Source: Streptomyces sp. TRM64462 (lineage in GTDB: Bacteria > Actinomycetota > Actinomycetes > Streptomycetales > Streptomycetaceae). From it: a stretch of 34,704 bases of DNA. Shown here piece by piece: positions 24,468 through 32,493 of the stretch. Under the pieces are notes generated by a model. It saw only the letters and a list, made by a program, of their open reading frames with translations, was not told the DNA's origin and did not search any database. Both the position numbers and the translations under genes were made by a program. Location: assembly GCF_013362995.1 (NCBI RefSeq), contig NZ_JABWDV010000302.1, positions 23,938 to 58,641 on the forward strand, written 5' to 3'. How positions within the stretch are numbered: position 1 is the first letter of the stretch; each line of letters starts with the position of its first letter.

Positions 24468-25901
24468 CTAGCCGATGACGGGCCTCTCTTCGGGCAGCTC
24501 GTAGCGGCGTGTCCGCTCGCGCAGGGCCAGCGCCGAGACCAGGGTGACCGGTCCGAGGCGGCCCACGAACATCAGGACGACGACGATCAACTGGCCCGGC
24601 ACCGAGAGATCGGCGCTGACACCCGCGGACAGCCCGTTCACACCGAACGCCGACACCGCCTCGAACAGCACCACCTCGAAGGGCGCCTTCACCACGGTCA
24701 TCAACGCCAGGGACGCCGAGATGACGATGCCCACCCCGAGCAGTGCGACGGTCAGTGCCTGCCGCAGCGCGTGCGGGGCGAGACGGCGGCCCATGATCGT
24801 CGAGTTCGGCTCGCCGCGCACCTCGGCCACCATCGCGGCGGCGAGCACCGCGAACGTGGTCACCTTGATGCCGCCCGCCGTTCCGGCGCTGCCGCCGCCG
24901 ATGAACATCAGCGCGCATGTCGTCAGCAGCGTCGCGTGCTCCAGGGAACCGACGTCGATCGTGTTGAACCCGCCGCTGCGGGTCATCACGGAGTGGACGA
25001 AGCCGTTCAGCAGCTTCTCGCCCCAGGTGAACTGCCCGAGCGTGCCCCGGTTGCCCCACTCCAGCAGACACGTCAGCACGGTACCGGTCACCAGCAGCGC
25101 GGCCGTCGTGACCAGGGTCAGCTTGGTGTGCAGCGACCAACCGCGGCGCCCGGTCGTACGCCGCCGGGTGCGGTGCCGCAGCAGTTCCAGCAGCACGGGG
25201 AAGCCGATCCCGCCCAGGATCACCGCCACCGCTATCGGCAGCGTCACCCACGCGTCCGTGGCGTAGCGCGTCAGGCTGTCGGCCTGGAGGGCGAAGCCGG
25301 CGTTGTTGAACGCCGACACCGCGTGGAAGAACCCGTGGTAGACGGACTCGCCGATCGGCATGCCGTACCCGTACCGGAAGCGCAGCGCCAGCCACGCCCA
25401 GACGGTCAGTTCGACGGCGGCGGTCGTGCCCGCGACCCCGAGCAGCACCCGCCGTACGTCTCCGAGGCCCAGGCTCTTGGTCTCCGCGGCGGCGGTGAGC
25501 TGCATGCGCAGTCTGAGCTTGCCGGAGACGAGCAGGGCGAGCAGCGACGCCATCGTCATGATGCCGAAGCCGCCGACCTGGATCAGCGTGAGGATGACGC
25601 CCTGGCCGAAGCCGCTCCAGTGCGTCCCCGTGTCGACCACGACCAGACCGGTGACGCACACCGCCGACGTGGCGGTGAACAGGGCCGTGACGATGCCGGT
25701 CGCGCTGCCGTCACCGGACGCGAGGGGCAGCGTCAGCAGGATCGTTCCGCCGAGGATCACCGTCGCGAAGGCCATGACGGTCGTACGCGCCGGGTGGGTG
25801 GTGAACAGGGCCTGCCAGACCCTCGCCAGGCGTCCTGCCACTGCTTGCTCCCGGCCTTCCCCGTGCTCGTCCCGATCGCGCCGGTCCCGGCGGCTGGTCA
25901 C
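24468..25901 (-). CDS. TrkH/KtrB-family potassium uptake channel subunit
   Basis: The 477-residue membrane protein has the four-repeat pore organisation of TrkH/KtrB. Pore helices carry TATSAVCVTGL in repeat 1 and SAFNNAGFALQ in repeat 2, with GGSAGTAGGIKVTTFAVL in repeat 3 and SAFGVNGLSAG in repeat 4; glycines form the potassium filter. It moves potassium across the membrane. No ktrA/trkA regulator gene is next to it, so the partner must lie elsewhere. The GTG start follows GGTAAG. The first 24 residues are charged. Confidence 0.93.
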   Translation of the reverse strand: MTSRRDRRDRDEHGEGREQAVAGRLARVWQALFTTHPARTTVMAFATVILGGTILLTLPLASGDGSATGIVTALFTATSAVCVTGLVVVDTGTHWSGFGQGVILTLIQVGGFGIMTMASLLALLVSGKLRLRMQLTAAAETKSLGLGDVRRVLLGVAGTTAAVELTVWAWLALRFRYGYGMPIGESVYHGFFHAVSAFNNAGFALQADSLTRYATDAWVTLPIAVAVILGGIGFPVLLELLRHRTRRRTTGRRGWSLHTKLTLVTTAALLVTGTVLTCLLEWGNRGTLGQFTWGEKLLNGFVHSVMTRSGGFNTIDVGSLEHATLLTTCALMFIGGGSAGTAGGIKVTTFAVLAAAMVAEVRGEPNSTIMGRRLAPHALRQALTVALLGVGIVISASLALMTVVKAPFEVVLFEAVSAFGVNGLSAGVSADLSVPGQLIVVVLMFVGRLGPVTLVSALALRERTRRYELPEERPVIG

Positions 25902-26064
25902 CTTACCGCGCTGACCCCTTGGCGGCGGCCGACGCCTCGTGATACGCGCCCGGGTGCGCCCGGTCGGCCCAGGCCGCGTGCCCCGGACGTGCGGCGGCCC
26001 GGCAGCGGGCGGGCGGCGGCGCGACAGCGGGCGGGCGGCGCGACAGCGGGCGGGCGGCCCGGCG

Positions 26065-26484
26065 CTACCTCGTGACGCTCAGGCGGTGGTGCGCGGAGCG
26101 GGCGTGCACGAGGCGGGCGCACACGGTGCCGATCGCCGCGGTGAGCAGGAGGATGCCGAGGCGCTTCCAGTCCTGAGGGAGCGCCCAGGAGAACTGGCCC
26201 AACGGCGGTGCGGCGAACAGGCTGAAGAACGCCCAGCACACCAGGGCGGTGCCGGGGGCGGCGGTGATGCGCGCGGTGATGCCCAGTACGGCGCACAGGA
26301 CACTGAGCGCGAGGTGGTCGAGCCAGGGGTCGCCCTGCCCGTCGAGCAGGTTGTGCGCCGTGATCAGCGCGGGCGCGCAGACGGTGGCGACCAGCCAGGT
26401 CACCCGGTTGTCCACCGGCTCGGGTACCGGCCGCTGCCGGGCGCCGATCAGCCTCCACCGGATCAATCGACCGCTCCTCGCCAC
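26065..26484 (-). CDS. Small membrane protein, unknown function
   Basis: A 139-residue protein with four hydrophobic stretches: TWLVATVCAPALITAHNL, HLALSVLCAVLGITARI, GTALVCWAFFSLFAAP, and LGILLLTAAIGTVCARLV. The termini are basic, with a KRLG loop. The layout recalls DUF4118-like membrane modules of sensor proteins, but no signalling domain follows. A GC-rich stretch with three imperfect AGCGGGCGGGCGGC units (26005-26060) separates it from trkH. Function unknown. Confidence 0.55.
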   Translation of the reverse strand: MARSGRLIRWRLIGARQRPVPEPVDNRVTWLVATVCAPALITAHNLLDGQGDPWLDHLALSVLCAVLGITARITAAPGTALVCWAFFSLFAAPPLGQFSWALPQDWKRLGILLLTAAIGTVCARLVHARSAHHRLSVTR

Positions 26485-26564
26485 TTCCCGTTCCGTGGTC
26501 GCTCCCGGGCACGCTCACCGACGAACCGAAGAACCGACGAGCGCGCCCCCGCGTGGCTGTCGCG

Positions 26565-26774
26565 TCAGGCCGTCTTCTGCGAAGGGGGAAGCGCCGGTTC
26601 GGCGGCGGCCGCGCCGTCGTTCGCGCCGTCGTTCTTCATGGCCGCGGCCTCACTCTTCAGGATGCGCGCGGACTTGCCGAGCGCGCGGGCCATCTCGGGC
26701 AGCTTCGCACTGCCGAACAGCAGCACGGCGACTCCCAGCACGATGAGGAGGTGCGAAGCGCTGAACGTACCCAT
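26565..26774 (-). CDS. tatA: TatA-family Sec-independent translocase subunit
   Basis: The 69-residue protein has the TatA pattern: a single N-terminal transmembrane helix (HLLIVLGVAVLLFGSAKLPE) with the FG hinge, an amphipathic helix (MARALGKSARILKSEAAA), and an acidic/alanine-rich tail. The frame is open further upstream but MGTFSASHLL is the natural start. TatC is not in the window, so this is a stand-alone paralogue. It lies 206 bp from the divergent DedA gene. TatA forms the pore for folded proteins with twin-arginine signals. Confidence 0.88.
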   Translation of the reverse strand: MGTFSASHLLIVLGVAVLLFGSAKLPEMARALGKSARILKSEAAAMKNDGANDGAAAAEPALPPSQKTA

Positions 26775-26980
26775 GATGACCGCCTTCTCCGACCGGGGCC
26801 GTCTCTCCCGTAGCACGTTGGTGGCCCGCTGAGCGGGATCGTAGCCGGTCGGATCCCATGGGCGGGCAATGAGGGAGCAATCAGAGGCCATGGCAGGGGT
26901 GCCCGGCCGGCGCGTTGGTAGCTTGTCCCCACCGACTGCGGGCGATCGCGCCCGCCGCTTCCGCAGGAGCCCTTCCGTCC

Positions 26981-27724
26981 GTGAACACGTACACATCGAC
27001 GCTCGCGCTCGGCCCGAGTTGGCTCGACCCCGACTTCCTGATCAACGAGTTCGGCCTCTACGGCGTCCTGGCGATCGTCTTCGCCGAGTCCGGGCTGCTC
27101 ATCGGGTTCTTCCTGCCCGGTGACTCGCTGCTGTTCACCACGGGCCTGTTGATCACGACGGGCGTCCTGAAGACACCGCTGTGGCTGACCTGCACGCTCA
27201 TCGCGCTGGCCGCGATCCTGGGCGACCAGGCGGGCTACCTGTTCGGCCGCAAGGTGGGGCCGGCGCTCTTCAACCGCCCCGACTCCCGGCTCTTCAAGCA
27301 GGAGAACGTCCAGAAGGCGCACGAGTTCTTCGAGAAGCACGGCCCGAAGTCGCTCGTCCTGGCCCGCTTCGTCCCCATCGTGCGGACGTTCACGCCGATC
27401 ATCGCCGGCGTCAGCCGCATGACCTACCGCTCGTTCATCACGTACAACATCGTCGGCGGCATCCTGTGGGGCGTCGGCGTCACCCTCCTCGGCGCCTCCC
27501 TCGGCCAGATCGACTTCGTCCACGAACACATCGAGGCCATCCTCGTCGGCATCGTCCTGCTCTCCGTCGTGCCCATCGTCGTCGAGTTCCTCCGCGCCCG
27601 CGCAGGGGCCCGCGCCGGGAAGACGCCTCCCGGTGATGTACCGAACGGTGACGTGCCGAACGCTGACGGGCCGAACGGTGACGTGCCGGCCCGGGGCGAG
27701 CGGCGCCGCCACGCCAAGCGCTGA
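26981..27724 (+). CDS. DedA-family membrane protein
   Basis: The 247-residue protein has the DedA (SNARE-associated/VTT) fold. It includes GLYGVLAIVFAESGLLIGFF, LPGDSLLFTTGLL, and GDQAGYLFGRKVGPALF. The ARFVPIVRTFTPIIAGVSRM segment holds the conserved arginines. Such proteins help flip undecaprenyl phosphate or phosphatidylethanolamine. I chose GTG 26981 (NTYTSTLALGPSW), which has an acceptable GGAG upstream, over longer in-frame options. The C-terminus carries four tandem pentapeptides (GDVPN, GDVPN, ADGPN, GDVPA) from a 15-bp repeat. Confidence 0.92.
   Translation: MNTYTSTLALGPSWLDPDFLINEFGLYGVLAIVFAESGLLIGFFLPGDSLLFTTGLLITTGVLKTPLWLTCTLIALAAILGDQAGYLFGRKVGPALFNRPDSRLFKQENVQKAHEFFEKHGPKSLVLARFVPIVRTFTPIIAGVSRMTYRSFITYNIVGGILWGVGVTLLGASLGQIDFVHEHIEAILVGIVLLSVVPIVVEFLRARAGARAGKTPPGDVPNGDVPNADGPNGDVPARGERRRHAKR
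27632..27691 (+). repeat. Four 15-bp tandem repeats in the DedA C-terminus
   Basis: Units begin at 27632, 27647, 27662 and 27677 and read GGTGATGTACCGAAC with small changes in copies 2-4. They encode a repeated GDVPN peptide on the cytosolic tail. In-frame length, so copy changes would not disrupt the gene. Confidence 0.9.
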
Positions 27725-27826
27725 TCCGCCCCCAGCGCCGCCTGATCGAGGAGAACGGCCCGGTGGATAGCCGCCCCAGGGAGGGGTACGCGGGCCGGGA
27801 CGGCAATCCGAGGAGGTGAGTCAGGG

Positions 27827-28060
27827 ATGACGACCGAGTCGCGTACAGGGACAAGGGACGACACGTACGACCTGGTCAGCCTGCTGTACCACACGCTGCA
27901 GGAGGGCGAGACGCTGACGACCTACATCGACGACACCCGCAGGGCGGGCGATGAGGAGCTGGCGGCTTTCCTGGAGCAGGTGCAGGAGCAGGACCGGGAG
28001 CGGGCGCGGAAGGCCAAGAGCCTGCTGGCCGATCGCCTCACCGCGGGCGCCGCGGCCTGA
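27827..28060 (+). CDS. Small helical protein, unknown function
   Basis: A 77-residue protein with two predicted helices: YDLVSLLYHTLQEGETLTTY and EELAAFLEQVQEQDRERARK. It has no signal peptide. A strong GAGGAGG lies about 10 nt before the ATG. It resembles a ferritin-like or helical-bundle stress protein, but I cannot assign a family. It is on the same strand as the VKOR-like and membrane genes downstream and may be expressed with them; a repeat-filled gap of 115 bp separates it from the VKOR-like gene. Confidence 0.7.
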   Translation: MTTESRTGTRDDTYDLVSLLYHTLQEGETLTTYIDDTRRAGDEELAAFLEQVQEQDRERARKAKSLLADRLTAGAAA

Positions 28061-28069
28061 CGGCTTCGG

Positions 28070-28152
28070 CACCGGAGCCGGGGGCACCGGGGCCGGTGCA
28101 CCGGGGCCGGGAGGCACCGGGGCCGGGAGGCACCGGAGCCGGGGGCACCGGC
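28070..28152 (+). repeat. Degenerate CACCGGGGCCGGG-type tandem repeats
   Basis: Five or so units of 14-16 bp, each starting CACCGG and ending GCCGG plus G/A, fill the gap between the small helical gene and the VKOR-like gene. Two consecutive units are identical (CACCGGGGCCGGGAGG). They could form hairpins or be a slippage product; no gene is there. Confidence 0.8.
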
Positions 28153-28175
28153 CCCTCCGGAACGGTGGTGACGCG

Positions 28176-28754
28176 ATGCGGCGACGCAAGCCGGGCATAC
28201 GGGCGGCCGACGCGCGGGCACGGGGCGGCGGGCCGGGCCGTGGCTCGCCGCCGGCTGCCGAGCGGGTCAGCGACGACCTGCGGCTGGGGCGGGGCGGTTT
28301 CCTCGGCGAGCGGCGTGCCGTGGCCGGGCTCGTGCTGGGTGCGTCCGTCTCGTACGGGGTGGTCGCCCTGTACCAGTTCGGGCTGGTGAGGCGGCTTCCG
28401 GAGCCGCCGCTCCCGGGTGTGGACGCCGAGCGGGTCGACGCCACGGGTGAGGCGTACGCGCTGCTGCGGACCCCGGACGCGGCCGTGGCACTGGCCAGTG
28501 CGGGGATCACGCTGGTGCTGACCGGGGCGGGTGGCCGGCTGCGGCACCGGGACCATCCGTGGCTGGTGCTCCTGGCGGCGGGCAAGGCGGTGGGGGACGC
28601 GGGCGCGGCGGCGGTGCTGTTCGTGGAGCAGGTCGCCGGGCACCGGGCGGTGTGTTCCTGGTGCACCCTGGCGGCGCTCTGCCACGTCGCCGCGGTGCCG
28701 CCCGCCTTGAAGGAGGCCCGCGCCGCGCTGTCGGCGCTCGGCGGCACCCGGTGA
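28176..28754 (+). CDS. VKOR-like membrane oxidoreductase
   Basis: A 192-residue protein with a charged 45-residue leader and then four hydrophobic helices: AGLVLGASVSYGVVALYQFG, AVALASAGITLVLTGAGG, LVLLAAGKAVGDAGAAAVLF, and a final one holding CSWC (C160, C163). That C-x-x-C before LAALCHVAAV fits the active site of bacterial vitamin K epoxide reductase homologues, which reoxidise extracytoplasmic disulfide partners. The usual second cysteine pair on a periplasmic loop is not obvious. It starts at the ATG at 28176; the preceding gap is repetitive. Confidence 0.7.
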   Translation: MRRRKPGIRAADARARGGGPGRGSPPAAERVSDDLRLGRGGFLGERRAVAGLVLGASVSYGVVALYQFGLVRRLPEPPLPGVDAERVDATGEAYALLRTPDAAVALASAGITLVLTGAGGRLRHRDHPWLVLLAAGKAVGDAGAAAVLFVEQVAGHRAVCSWCTLAALCHVAAVPPALKEARAALSALGGTR

Positions 28755-28797
28755 GCGGTCATCGGGTCATCGCACGACACGAGAGGAGCACACGGTG

Positions 28798-29253
28798 ATG
28801 GGCGGGGTCACGCGGGGGCTGCTGGCCGGTGCGGCCGGCACCGTCGCCCTCAACCTGAGCACGTACGGCGACATGCTGCTCCGGGGCCGTCCCGCCAGCG
28901 GCCTGCCCGCCGAGGCGGCCGACCGCATCGCCGACCGCGCGGGACTCAGCCTCGGCGACGAGGAGGAGAAGGACAGCCGCGAAGAGGCCGCGGGCGCGCT
29001 CATGGGATACGTCACCGGCCTGGGGATCGGGGCGCTGTACGGCCTCATGAGCGGGCGGCGCGGACCCGCACCGGCGTGGCTCGCCGGACCCGTGCTGGGC
29101 CTCGCGGCCATGGCCGCCAGCGACGTACCGGCCAGTGTGCTGGGCGTCACCGACCCGACGCGGTGGAGCGGCGGCATGTGGCTGTCGGACCTGCTGCCGC
29201 ACCTGGCCTACGGGATGACCACAGCGGCGGTCCTGCAGGCCCTGCGGCAGTAG
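28798..29253 (+). CDS. Membrane protein, unknown function
   Basis: A 151-residue protein with hydrophobic segments near both ends: GVTRGLLAGAAGTVALNLSTYG, ALMGYVTGLGIGALYGLMS, PAWLAGPVLGLAAMAASDVP, and LLPHLAYGMTTAAVLQAL. An acidic loop (SLGDEEEKDSREE) lies between the first and second. A GAGAGGAG site precedes the ATG, which follows an in-frame GTG. No named family. It lies 43 bp after the VKOR-like gene on the same strand, likely in one transcript. Confidence 0.72.
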   Translation: MGGVTRGLLAGAAGTVALNLSTYGDMLLRGRPASGLPAEAADRIADRAGLSLGDEEEKDSREEAAGALMGYVTGLGIGALYGLMSGRRGPAPAWLAGPVLGLAAMAASDVPASVLGVTDPTRWSGGMWLSDLLPHLAYGMTTAAVLQALRQ

Positions 29254-29286
29254 CTGCGGCGCCGCAGCTTCGGGCGGCCTGGCCCG

Positions 29287-29867
29287 TCACTCGGTGGTCG
29301 CGCGCCGCTCCGCCTCCTGCTTGACACCGGAGAGTGTGGAGGCGACCGCCTCCTCCCACCGGGCGGCGACCGCCCGGCCCACCACCGGCCGGGCGCCCAC
29401 AGGTCCGAGCTCAGCTCACCGGTGTACTCCAGCCGCGTGGCGCGCCCCTGCGCGCTGAGCGCGAACGTCTCGGTGACGACCGGGACGGGCCCGCGCACCA
29501 GGCGGAAGTCGACCCGTTCCGGGCGGCCGAACCGCACGGTCTCCACCGTCGTCGCCGTCAGCCGCCCTCCGGCCACGGGCGTGCGGTGGGCGGCGAGCAC
29601 CATGTCGCCGCCCCGCTCCAGCACCCGCACCTTCTCCCGCATCGCGCGCGTGGGCCGCCCGAGGTAGGGCTGGGCGATCACGTCGAAGACCACCTCGCGC
29701 GGCGCCTCGATCTCAACGGTCCGCGGGCCCAGAGCGCGGGTGCGCCGCCCGGCACCGACGTCCAGCGACAGCGCCCCCGTCACCAGCCCCAGATACCCGG
29801 CCGCCGCCAGGCCCCCCGCCGCTCCCGCGACCGCCAGCCCGCCGGCCCATGCCCTGCTCCACGCCAT
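29287..29867 (-). pseudogene. SRPBCC-family protein, C-terminus frameshifted
   Basis: The first 155 residues look intact: an N-terminal hydrophobic anchor (VAGAAGGLAAAGYLGLVTGAL), then a START/SRPBCC domain with ALGPRTVEIEAPREVVFDVI, GGRLTATTVETVRFG, and RATRLEYTGELSSDLWAPGR. After that the open frame becomes unrelated (PPGGRRRSPP) and runs to 29208, overlapping the neighbouring gene. In the adjacent frame, from about 29385, the expected ending VAARWEEAVASTL..GVKQEAERR follows and stops at 29287. A one-base change near 29390-29410 would repair it. Either a real pseudogene or a sequencing error. Lipid- or polyketide-binding is the family role. Confidence 0.72.
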
Positions 29868-30183
29868 CTCCAGGCCCTTCCAGCCGAACGGCTCCTGCCC
29901 GACGCCAGGCTATGACCGACGCCTCCCCCGCGCTCGGCCGTCATGCCTCGGTGGGGGCGCGGCGGCGGGACGCGGCGTCGTGGACGCCCGTCGAACTGGC
30001 GCTGCGCGCGCCGTGCTGCCGCAGGCGGCGAGGCGCGTGTTCCCGTTCCTCGTCGAGGACGTCGTACGGAGGGGGCGGGCGCCCTGGTCCGGTACGCCGT
30101 ACGAGGACGAGGACGAGGACGACGCGGCCGTGGCCGGGGACGCGGCCCTGGGCGCCACCGAGACGCGCGCCGCCCTGTCAGCG
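29868..30183 (+). other. 316-bp gap with a possible broken reading frame
   Basis: No assured gene lies here. On the plus strand, ATG 29912 opens a frame with high GC at third positions (TDASPALGRHAS..WTPVELAL). A second frame then continues as AVLPQAARRVFPFLVEDVV, also with high third-position GC, to at least 30180. A single indel near 30005 would join the two. No family is recognised and no stop is clear, so a relic or chance is possible. Confidence 0.2.
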
Positions 30184-31533
30184 TCAGCCGGAAGGCTCCG
30201 CGTGGTGGGCGGGCGGCCGGTGGTGGGTGCGGGCGGCGAGCACGGCGACGTCGTCCTCGCCGTGCGCCGCGCCGAGCCGGAGGACGACCTCGTCGAGCAG
30301 CTCCCGTACGCCGAGGCCGGGCAGCCGCAGTGCGGCGAGCCGGTCGAGCGAGTCCTCGATGTCCTCACCGCGCCGCTCGACCAGGCCGTCGGTGAACATC
30401 AGCAGTGTCTGATCGGTGGTCAGCCGGTGGGTGGACAGCTCGTACCCGCCGATCCCGGTGCCCAGCGGAGGGCCGACGGGGACGCTCAGCAGCCGCCCGG
30501 CGCCCTCCGGCGTGAACAGGACCGGCGGCAGGTGCCCGGCGGAGGCGCAGGCCGCCGTGGAGCGGGCCGGGTCGAGCCGTACGAGGAGACAGGTCGCGGG
30601 CCGCCGCGTGCCGTCCTCGCAGACGGCGGCGTCGAGGTGGCGCAGGACGCGGTGGGGCGGGAGGTCGGTGGCGGCGACGTAGCGGAGCATGGAGCGGTAC
30701 GCGTTCATGTCGACCGCGGCCTCCAGTCCGTGGCCCATCACGTCGCCGATGACGAGGAGGGTGCGCCCGTAGTGGAGGCGTACGGTCTCGAACCAGTCGC
30801 CGCCGACGAGCGAGCCGTCCCCGGAGGGCAGATAGCGGGTGGCGATGTCCAGGTTGGGGTGCGGCCGCCCCGGTTCGGCGAGGAGGGCGCGCTGGAGGTC
30901 GAGGGCCGCGTCCCGGGTCTCCCGGTGGGCGGCGGCGTGGCGCAGGTGCGCGGCGGCGAGGCGGGCCGCGAAGTGCGCGACGACCGTCTCGTCGTCGGTG
31001 AAGGCGGTGCCGGTGCGGAGCGCGAGGACGACGCCGTACACGTCGTCGCGGCGGGTGAGCAGCGGGACGGAGACGGCCGCGAGGGGCGGGGCGTGCGAGG
31101 AGACGTACGACGCGGTGATCGGATGGCCCTCGTCCAGGGCCCGTACGGACAGCCGGCCGCGCGGCACGCCCCGGTCCAGGAGGTCGCGGCGGCCGGCCGA
31201 GGCGACGGTGACGAGGGCGTCGCCGGTCCGTGGCGGGCGGGGCGGTGCGGGAGGGCCGGGAGGGCCGGGAGGGCCGGGCTGCTCGTACGCCTCATACGAC
31301 TCGGGCGACGCGTACGGCGCGAAGAGGTCGACGACGGCGGTGTCGCAGAGGTGCTCGCACAGGTACCCGGCGAGTTCGGCGACGGTGGTGCGGGCGTCCA
31401 GAGTGGTGCCGATCGACGCGACGGCGTCCTCCATCAGCGCGAGGCGGGCGCCGGACGACCGGTCACCGCCCCGGCTCCCGCCCGGCCGCCCGCTGTCCTG
31501 GCGATCCGTCAACACGTCCTCCCGGCCCGTCAC
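30184..31533 (-). CDS. GAF-PP2C (SpoIIE-type) serine phosphatase
   Basis: The 449-residue protein has a GAF-like sensor (residues 30-215; LALMEDAVASIGTTLDARTT, VSVPLLTRRDDVYGVVLAL) and a PP2C/SpoIIE domain (220-440). The catalytic metal site appears in GGDWFETVRL and VIGDVMGHGLEAAVDM, then SAGHLPPVLF and LLMFTDGLVERRGEDI. Such phosphatases act on anti-sigma antagonists, governing stress or development in Streptomyces. A Pro-rich linker (GPPGPPGPPAPP) comes from a 9-bp repeat at 31251-31277. The start is GTG. No partner kinase or anti-sigma gene is near it. Confidence 0.92.
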   Translation of the reverse strand: MTGREDVLTDRQDSGRPGGSRGGDRSSGARLALMEDAVASIGTTLDARTTVAELAGYLCEHLCDTAVVDLFAPYASPESYEAYEQPGPPGPPGPPAPPRPPRTGDALVTVASAGRRDLLDRGVPRGRLSVRALDEGHPITASYVSSHAPPLAAVSVPLLTRRDDVYGVVLALRTGTAFTDDETVVAHFAARLAAAHLRHAAAHRETRDAALDLQRALLAEPGRPHPNLDIATRYLPSGDGSLVGGDWFETVRLHYGRTLLVIGDVMGHGLEAAVDMNAYRSMLRYVAATDLPPHRVLRHLDAAVCEDGTRRPATCLLVRLDPARSTAACASAGHLPPVLFTPEGAGRLLSVPVGPPLGTGIGGYELSTHRLTTDQTLLMFTDGLVERRGEDIEDSLDRLAALRLPGLGVRELLDEVVLRLGAAHGEDDVAVLAARTHHRPPAHHAEPSG

Positions 31534-31653
31534 CCACTGAGGTGTCGCGAGTCATCCCACCATCCGGGAGGCCGATCGACCGGCAACGACGCAGGGGGCG
31601 CGGCCACCCGGGCGGAGCCGAGGGGCGTAACCGGACACGCCATGGAGCGAGGC

Positions 31654-32298
31654 CTAGAACGAGGCGACGCGCCGCTTCCCGACGATGCGGGCCACGGCGA
31701 GGGTGCCGAGCGCGGCGACGGCGACGCCGAGCAGGGCGACACCCTCCTCCAGGCGCTCCCACCAGAACTGCGACGGGGCCGTGGGCTCGTGCTCCAGCAT
31801 CGCTTCGAGGAGGTCGGTGCCGCCGGCGTCGAGCAGCGTGAAGACGTAGCCGTTGGTGACGCCGAAGTACGCGCCGAGCGCGGCGAGGAAGGCGGCGGCG
31901 ACGTGGACGCCGGTGTTGCTGCCGCCCGCGCGGCCCGCGACCGTGCCGACGCCGACGGCGAGGGCCAGGGCGAGGACGACGTAGGCGATCTGGAGGCCCG
32001 TCACGGACAGGTCCTCGTAGCTGAGGAGGAGGACGACCGCGTGGACGAGCGAGAGGCCGGCTGAGACGAGCAGCGCGAGGAAGAAGGCCTTGGCCGGTTT
32101 CGTACCGGAGGGCTGGGGCGGGAAGCCCGGCGGGTAGCCGTAACCGCCCTGCATCGGCTGGCCGTACGGGCCCTGCGGCGGGTAGCCGGGCTGGGGGCCG
32201 TACCCCGGCTGCTGCGGCGGTACGGGCGGGTGGTGGCCCGGCTGGCCGTACGGATGGTGCTGCGGCGGCTGTGGCTGCTGCTGCCAGGGCTGGCTCAT
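31654..32298 (-). CDS. Membrane protein with Pro/Gln/Tyr-rich N-terminus
   Basis: A 214-residue protein. Residues 1-65 are low-complexity (QQPQPPQHHPYGQPG, YGQPMQGGYGYPPG), typical of actinobacterial disordered cytoplasmic tails. Four hydrophobic segments follow: AFFLALLVSAGLSLVHAVVLL, LQIAYVVLALALAVGVGTVA, HVAAAFLAALGAYFGVTN, and EEGVALLGVAVAALGTLAVARI. The ATG at 32298 (SQPWQQQ) is preferred over longer options. It is divergent from the lipoprotein gene at 32494. Function unknown. Confidence 0.78.
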   Translation of the reverse strand: MSQPWQQQPQPPQHHPYGQPGHHPPVPPQQPGYGPQPGYPPQGPYGQPMQGGYGYPPGFPPQPSGTKPAKAFFLALLVSAGLSLVHAVVLLLSYEDLSVTGLQIAYVVLALALAVGVGTVAGRAGGSNTGVHVAAAFLAALGAYFGVTNGYVFTLLDAGGTDLLEAMLEHEPTAPSQFWWERLEEGVALLGVAVAALGTLAVARIVGKRRVASF

Positions 32299-32493
32299 GG
32301 TTCCCCCGATGATGTGACGTGACGCTTGAACGTGAGCGGCCAAGGTACCAAGGGACGCCGGGGGCGCGGAGGATGGGACGGCAAGCGCTTGCGGCGGGGC
32401 CGGGCCCTCTGTCGGGGGCGTCCGATACCCTGCCTGTGCTCGTCGGCCGTCAACTGTACGACCTGTCTGAAAAACAGCATTCGGGGGATCAGC

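Noticed and set aside
22905..26075. A 1056-residue plus-strand frame across the CNNM and potassium channel genes
   Set aside because: Shadow with biased composition and no domain; minus-strand genes are well supported.
28070..28152. CRISPR-like repeats
   Set aside because: Units are 14-16 bp, adjacent without spacers, and degenerate; no cas genes occur.
29740..32064. A 774-residue plus-strand frame opposite the phosphatase and membrane protein genes
   Set aside because: Antisense shadow in high-GC DNA; no domains, while the minus-strand genes have clear motifs.
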